Part shown: in pieces, positions 6,739 to 7,531 of the stretch
How the letters are laid out: each line of letters begins with the position of its first letter
How positions within the stretch are numbered: the first letter of the stretch is position 1
DNA from: Candidatus Bathyarchaeota archaeon
GTDB lineage: Archaea; Thermoproteota; Bathyarchaeia; TCS64
NCBI GenBank assembly: GCA_937877765.1
Contig: CALGBN010000196.1
Span: forward strand, 1-7,531
Reading direction: 5' to 3'
Length of the DNA stretch: 7,531 nt
Translations under genes and position numbers: made by a program
The notes under the pieces: generated by a model
The model's input: the letters and a program-made list of their open reading frames with translations, nothing else
The model's database searches: none
What the model was told of the DNA's origin: nothing

Positions 6739-6745
6739 ATTACCT
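6739..6745 (-). promoter_or_regulatory. Ribosome binding site of pilin A
   Basis: AGGTAAT on the minus strand, with AGGT 4 nt before the ATG at 6737-6735. The same heptamer is used before the TackOD1-like gene and abuts the start of pilin B. Confidence 0.4.
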
Positions 6746-6820
6746 TTAAAGCTTATTTCAAAAACACACCAAATAAAACAAAATCAATCTATTTCTACAC
6801 ATTACTGCTATATTTTATTC

Positions 6821-6835
6821 AAATAAATATAAAAA
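6821..6835 (-). promoter_or_regulatory. Candidate TATA-box promoter of the pilus operon
   Basis: The minus strand reads TTTTTATATTTATTT here, close to the archaeal TATA consensus. Initiation about 25 nt downstream (near 6800) would give a leader of roughly 60 nt before pilin A. A second AT-rich element (AATAAAATATAG, 6808-6819) could serve instead with a shorter leader. No clear purine BRE precedes the first element. The region is very A/T-rich, so chance matches are likely. Confidence 0.35.
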
Positions 6836-7067
6836 CTAAAAAATAATCATAAAAACAACATAAATAAACTAAACAAAAAAGCCGCTAACAGGGGGAGTCA
6901 ACAACCAGAACCCAAAAACCAACCATCCACCAAAAAGAGACCCCCAAACAAACCATTTCCGATCCAAATAAATACAAAAACGTACATCACCAAATAATAA
7001 AAAATCGCACACTTTCCTACAAGAAAATTTTTTTCCCAAAGTACCCACCAGTAGACACCAGCATTAT

Positions 7068-7091
7068 TGGCGCGGGGGGTGGGACTCGAAC
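7068..7091 (-). other. tRNA 3'-end fragment, candidate attachment site or pseudo-tRNA
   Basis: On the minus strand the sequence reads G, TTCGAGT (T-loop, 7090-7084), CCCAC (3' T-stem, 7083-7079), CCCCCGC (3' acceptor strand, 7078-7072), G (discriminator, 7071) and CCA (7070-7068), exactly the end of a tRNA with encoded CCA. The discriminator G and the sequence resemble archaeal tRNA-Ser. The T-stem partner should be GTGGG but is GTAAG (7095-7091), with two mismatches, and no anticodon arm, D-arm or GCGGGGG 5' strand exists upstream. A tRNA 3' end without a body is typical of the attachment-site copy left by an integrated element. If so, the element would extend to the right of the fragment. 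A decayed tRNA is the alternative. Confidence 0.55.
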
Positions 7092-7095
7092 TTAC

Positions 7096-7306
7096 TATTT
7101 TCGTCTTTCATGGCATTAACGTCTTGTATTCTGGGCTTTTTAACTGGTTTTCACGGGGTACACAAGGGATTAGATACAGTGCTTGTGGTTTTCTTCATAT
7201 GAGCCGTAGGAGAAATGGCCCGGTTCGTTGTGCTCTATGTCCTGAAAAAAGGAGTCGCCCCTGCTCTGCACAGTACCAGTATCTGGCTATGGTGCTTGCA
7301 CGGGTC
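7096..7306. other. Non-coding stretch between the tRNA fragment and the 62-residue orphan gene
   Basis: No ORF on either strand here has a credible start together with protein-like composition. A run of six T on the minus strand (7250-7245), about 57 nt after the stop of the orphan gene, could serve as a weak archaeal terminator. Nothing else is recognisable. Confidence 0.4.
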
Positions 7307-7495
7307 TTATTCGGGTTTCTTCCATTCACGGAGTGGTATCCCCTTGATCTGTCCGTCCAGCAGCTTCTGGAGTGTGCTTACGGGGACACTGAAATCGTGT
7401 TCACACTGCATCTTGACGAAGATGGCTTTCCCGGATTTGCTTAGGTTGATCCAGCCCCTGACGGGTTCCTGGTTCTCATACTTGTTTTTTGACAT
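7307..7495 (-). CDS. Small hypothetical protein (62 residues), function unknown
   Basis: A small soluble protein beginning MSKNKYENQEPVRGWINLSK, then KAIFVKM (23-29), EHDFSVPVSTLQKLLDGQI (about 32-50) and KGIPLREWKK. The alternation suggests a compact beta-strand core (WINLSKSGKAIFVKM, FSVPV) followed by one helix (STLQKLLDG). I do not recognise the family with confidence; single-domain proteins of this kind occur as archaeal orphans, often near mobile elements. The ATG at 7495 is preferred over a TTG at 7522, because a TATATATT sequence at 7531-7524 would place initiation near 7500, leaving a leader of only a few nucleotides, and no ribosome binding site is present. The TTG would lie upstream of that start. 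It lies beyond the tRNA fragment and may belong to an integrated element. Two cysteine or histidine residues (C31, H33) are too few for a zinc finger. Confidence 0.55.
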   Translation of the reverse strand: MSKNKYENQEPVRGWINLSKSGKAIFVKMQCEHDFSVPVSTLQKLLDGQIKGIPLREWKKPE

Positions 7496-7523
7496 ATCTG
7501 TTCGGGAGTGGCTCCCAGCCAAG

Positions 7524-7531
7524 AATATATA
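7524..7531 (-). promoter_or_regulatory. Candidate TATA box of the 62-residue orphan gene
   Basis: TATATATT on the minus strand at the right edge. Its centre is about 32 nt before the ATG at 7495, which suits a near-leaderless archaeal transcript. The window cuts off any BRE element. Confidence 0.4.

Larger units (their letters stand above)
6738..7067. other. Intergenic region with strong strand asymmetry; promoter candidates but no supported gene
   Basis: About 330 bases without a convincing gene. The part next to pilin A (6740-6880) is extremely A/T-rich and holds the TATA-like elements. The part at about 6890-7020 is rich in A and C on the plus strand with very few G or T. GGGGGAGTC (6891-6899) and GACCCCC (6939-6945) can pair as a 7-bp stem with a 2-nt bulge and a loop of about 39 nt. 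A 29-codon hydrophobic ORF lies at 6987-6898 on the minus strand; I do not call it a gene. Confidence 0.5.

Noticed and set aside
7067..7444. Plus-strand ORF of 125 codons beginning MARGVGLELT
   Set aside because: Starts at a TTG inside the tRNA 3' end; ARGVGLE-type openings are the classic artefact of translating the reverse complement of a tRNA. It also runs antisense to the better-supported 62-residue gene.
7068..7531. Complete, intron-containing, permuted or split tRNA
   Set aside because: No GCGGGGG 5' acceptor strand and no GTGGG T-stem half was found on either side in the window, and no anticodon or D-arm fits. The match starts at the T-loop, not at a usual split point.
1..7531. CRISPR arrays, insertion sequences, rRNA genes
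   Set aside because: No regularly spaced direct repeats, transposase-like ORF, terminal inverted repeats or rRNA-like sequence was seen on either strand.

Overview
The window looks archaeal. Its core is a compact minus-strand operon (about 6737 down to 1139) for an archaeal type IV pilus-like machine. Archaeal marks are the class III (KRxG) prepilin signals, the FlaI/TadA-like ATPase with two TadC/FlaJ-like membrane proteins, a zinc-ribbon protein resembling the TackOD1 family, and AT-rich TATA-like promoter elements. TackOD1 is best known from TACK lineages, and the D-aminoacylase-type gene would also fit an Asgard archaeon. I cannot settle the lineage from sequence alone.

Layout: (1) 1-995, minus: the N-terminal two-thirds or so of an N-acyl-D-amino-acid deacylase-like amidohydrolase, running off the left edge. 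It starts at a TTG and has no ATG near its 5' end. (2) 996-1138: a short intergenic stretch with leader or promoter candidates and an 18-codon upstream ORF. (3) 1139-6737, minus, in transcription order: pilin A, pilin B, secretion ATPase, TadC-like protein 1, TadC-like protein 2, a TackOD1-like zinc-ribbon protein, and a V4R-domain protein. Five of the six junctions overlap or are separated by 5 nt or less; only the two pilin genes are 34 nt apart. (4) 6738-7067: an AT-rich region with strong strand asymmetry, holding the likely operon promoter and no convincing gene. (5) 7068-7091: an isolated tRNA 3' end (T-loop, acceptor strand, CCA) without the rest of a tRNA. (6) 7096-7306: no supported gene. 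(7) 7307-7495, minus: a 62-residue orphan protein behind a TATA-like sequence at the right edge.

How it fits together: the two prepilins would be processed by a class III signal peptidase encoded elsewhere. The cytoplasmic hexameric ATPase would drive assembly through a platform formed by the paired TadC proteins. The last two genes are not structural. A zinc-ribbon output-type protein with a nuclease-fold-like tail and a V4R small-molecule-binding domain are cotranslated with the pilus. This suggests a built-in sensing or regulatory module and is the most interesting part of the window. The tRNA remnant suggests that the right end may border an integrated element.
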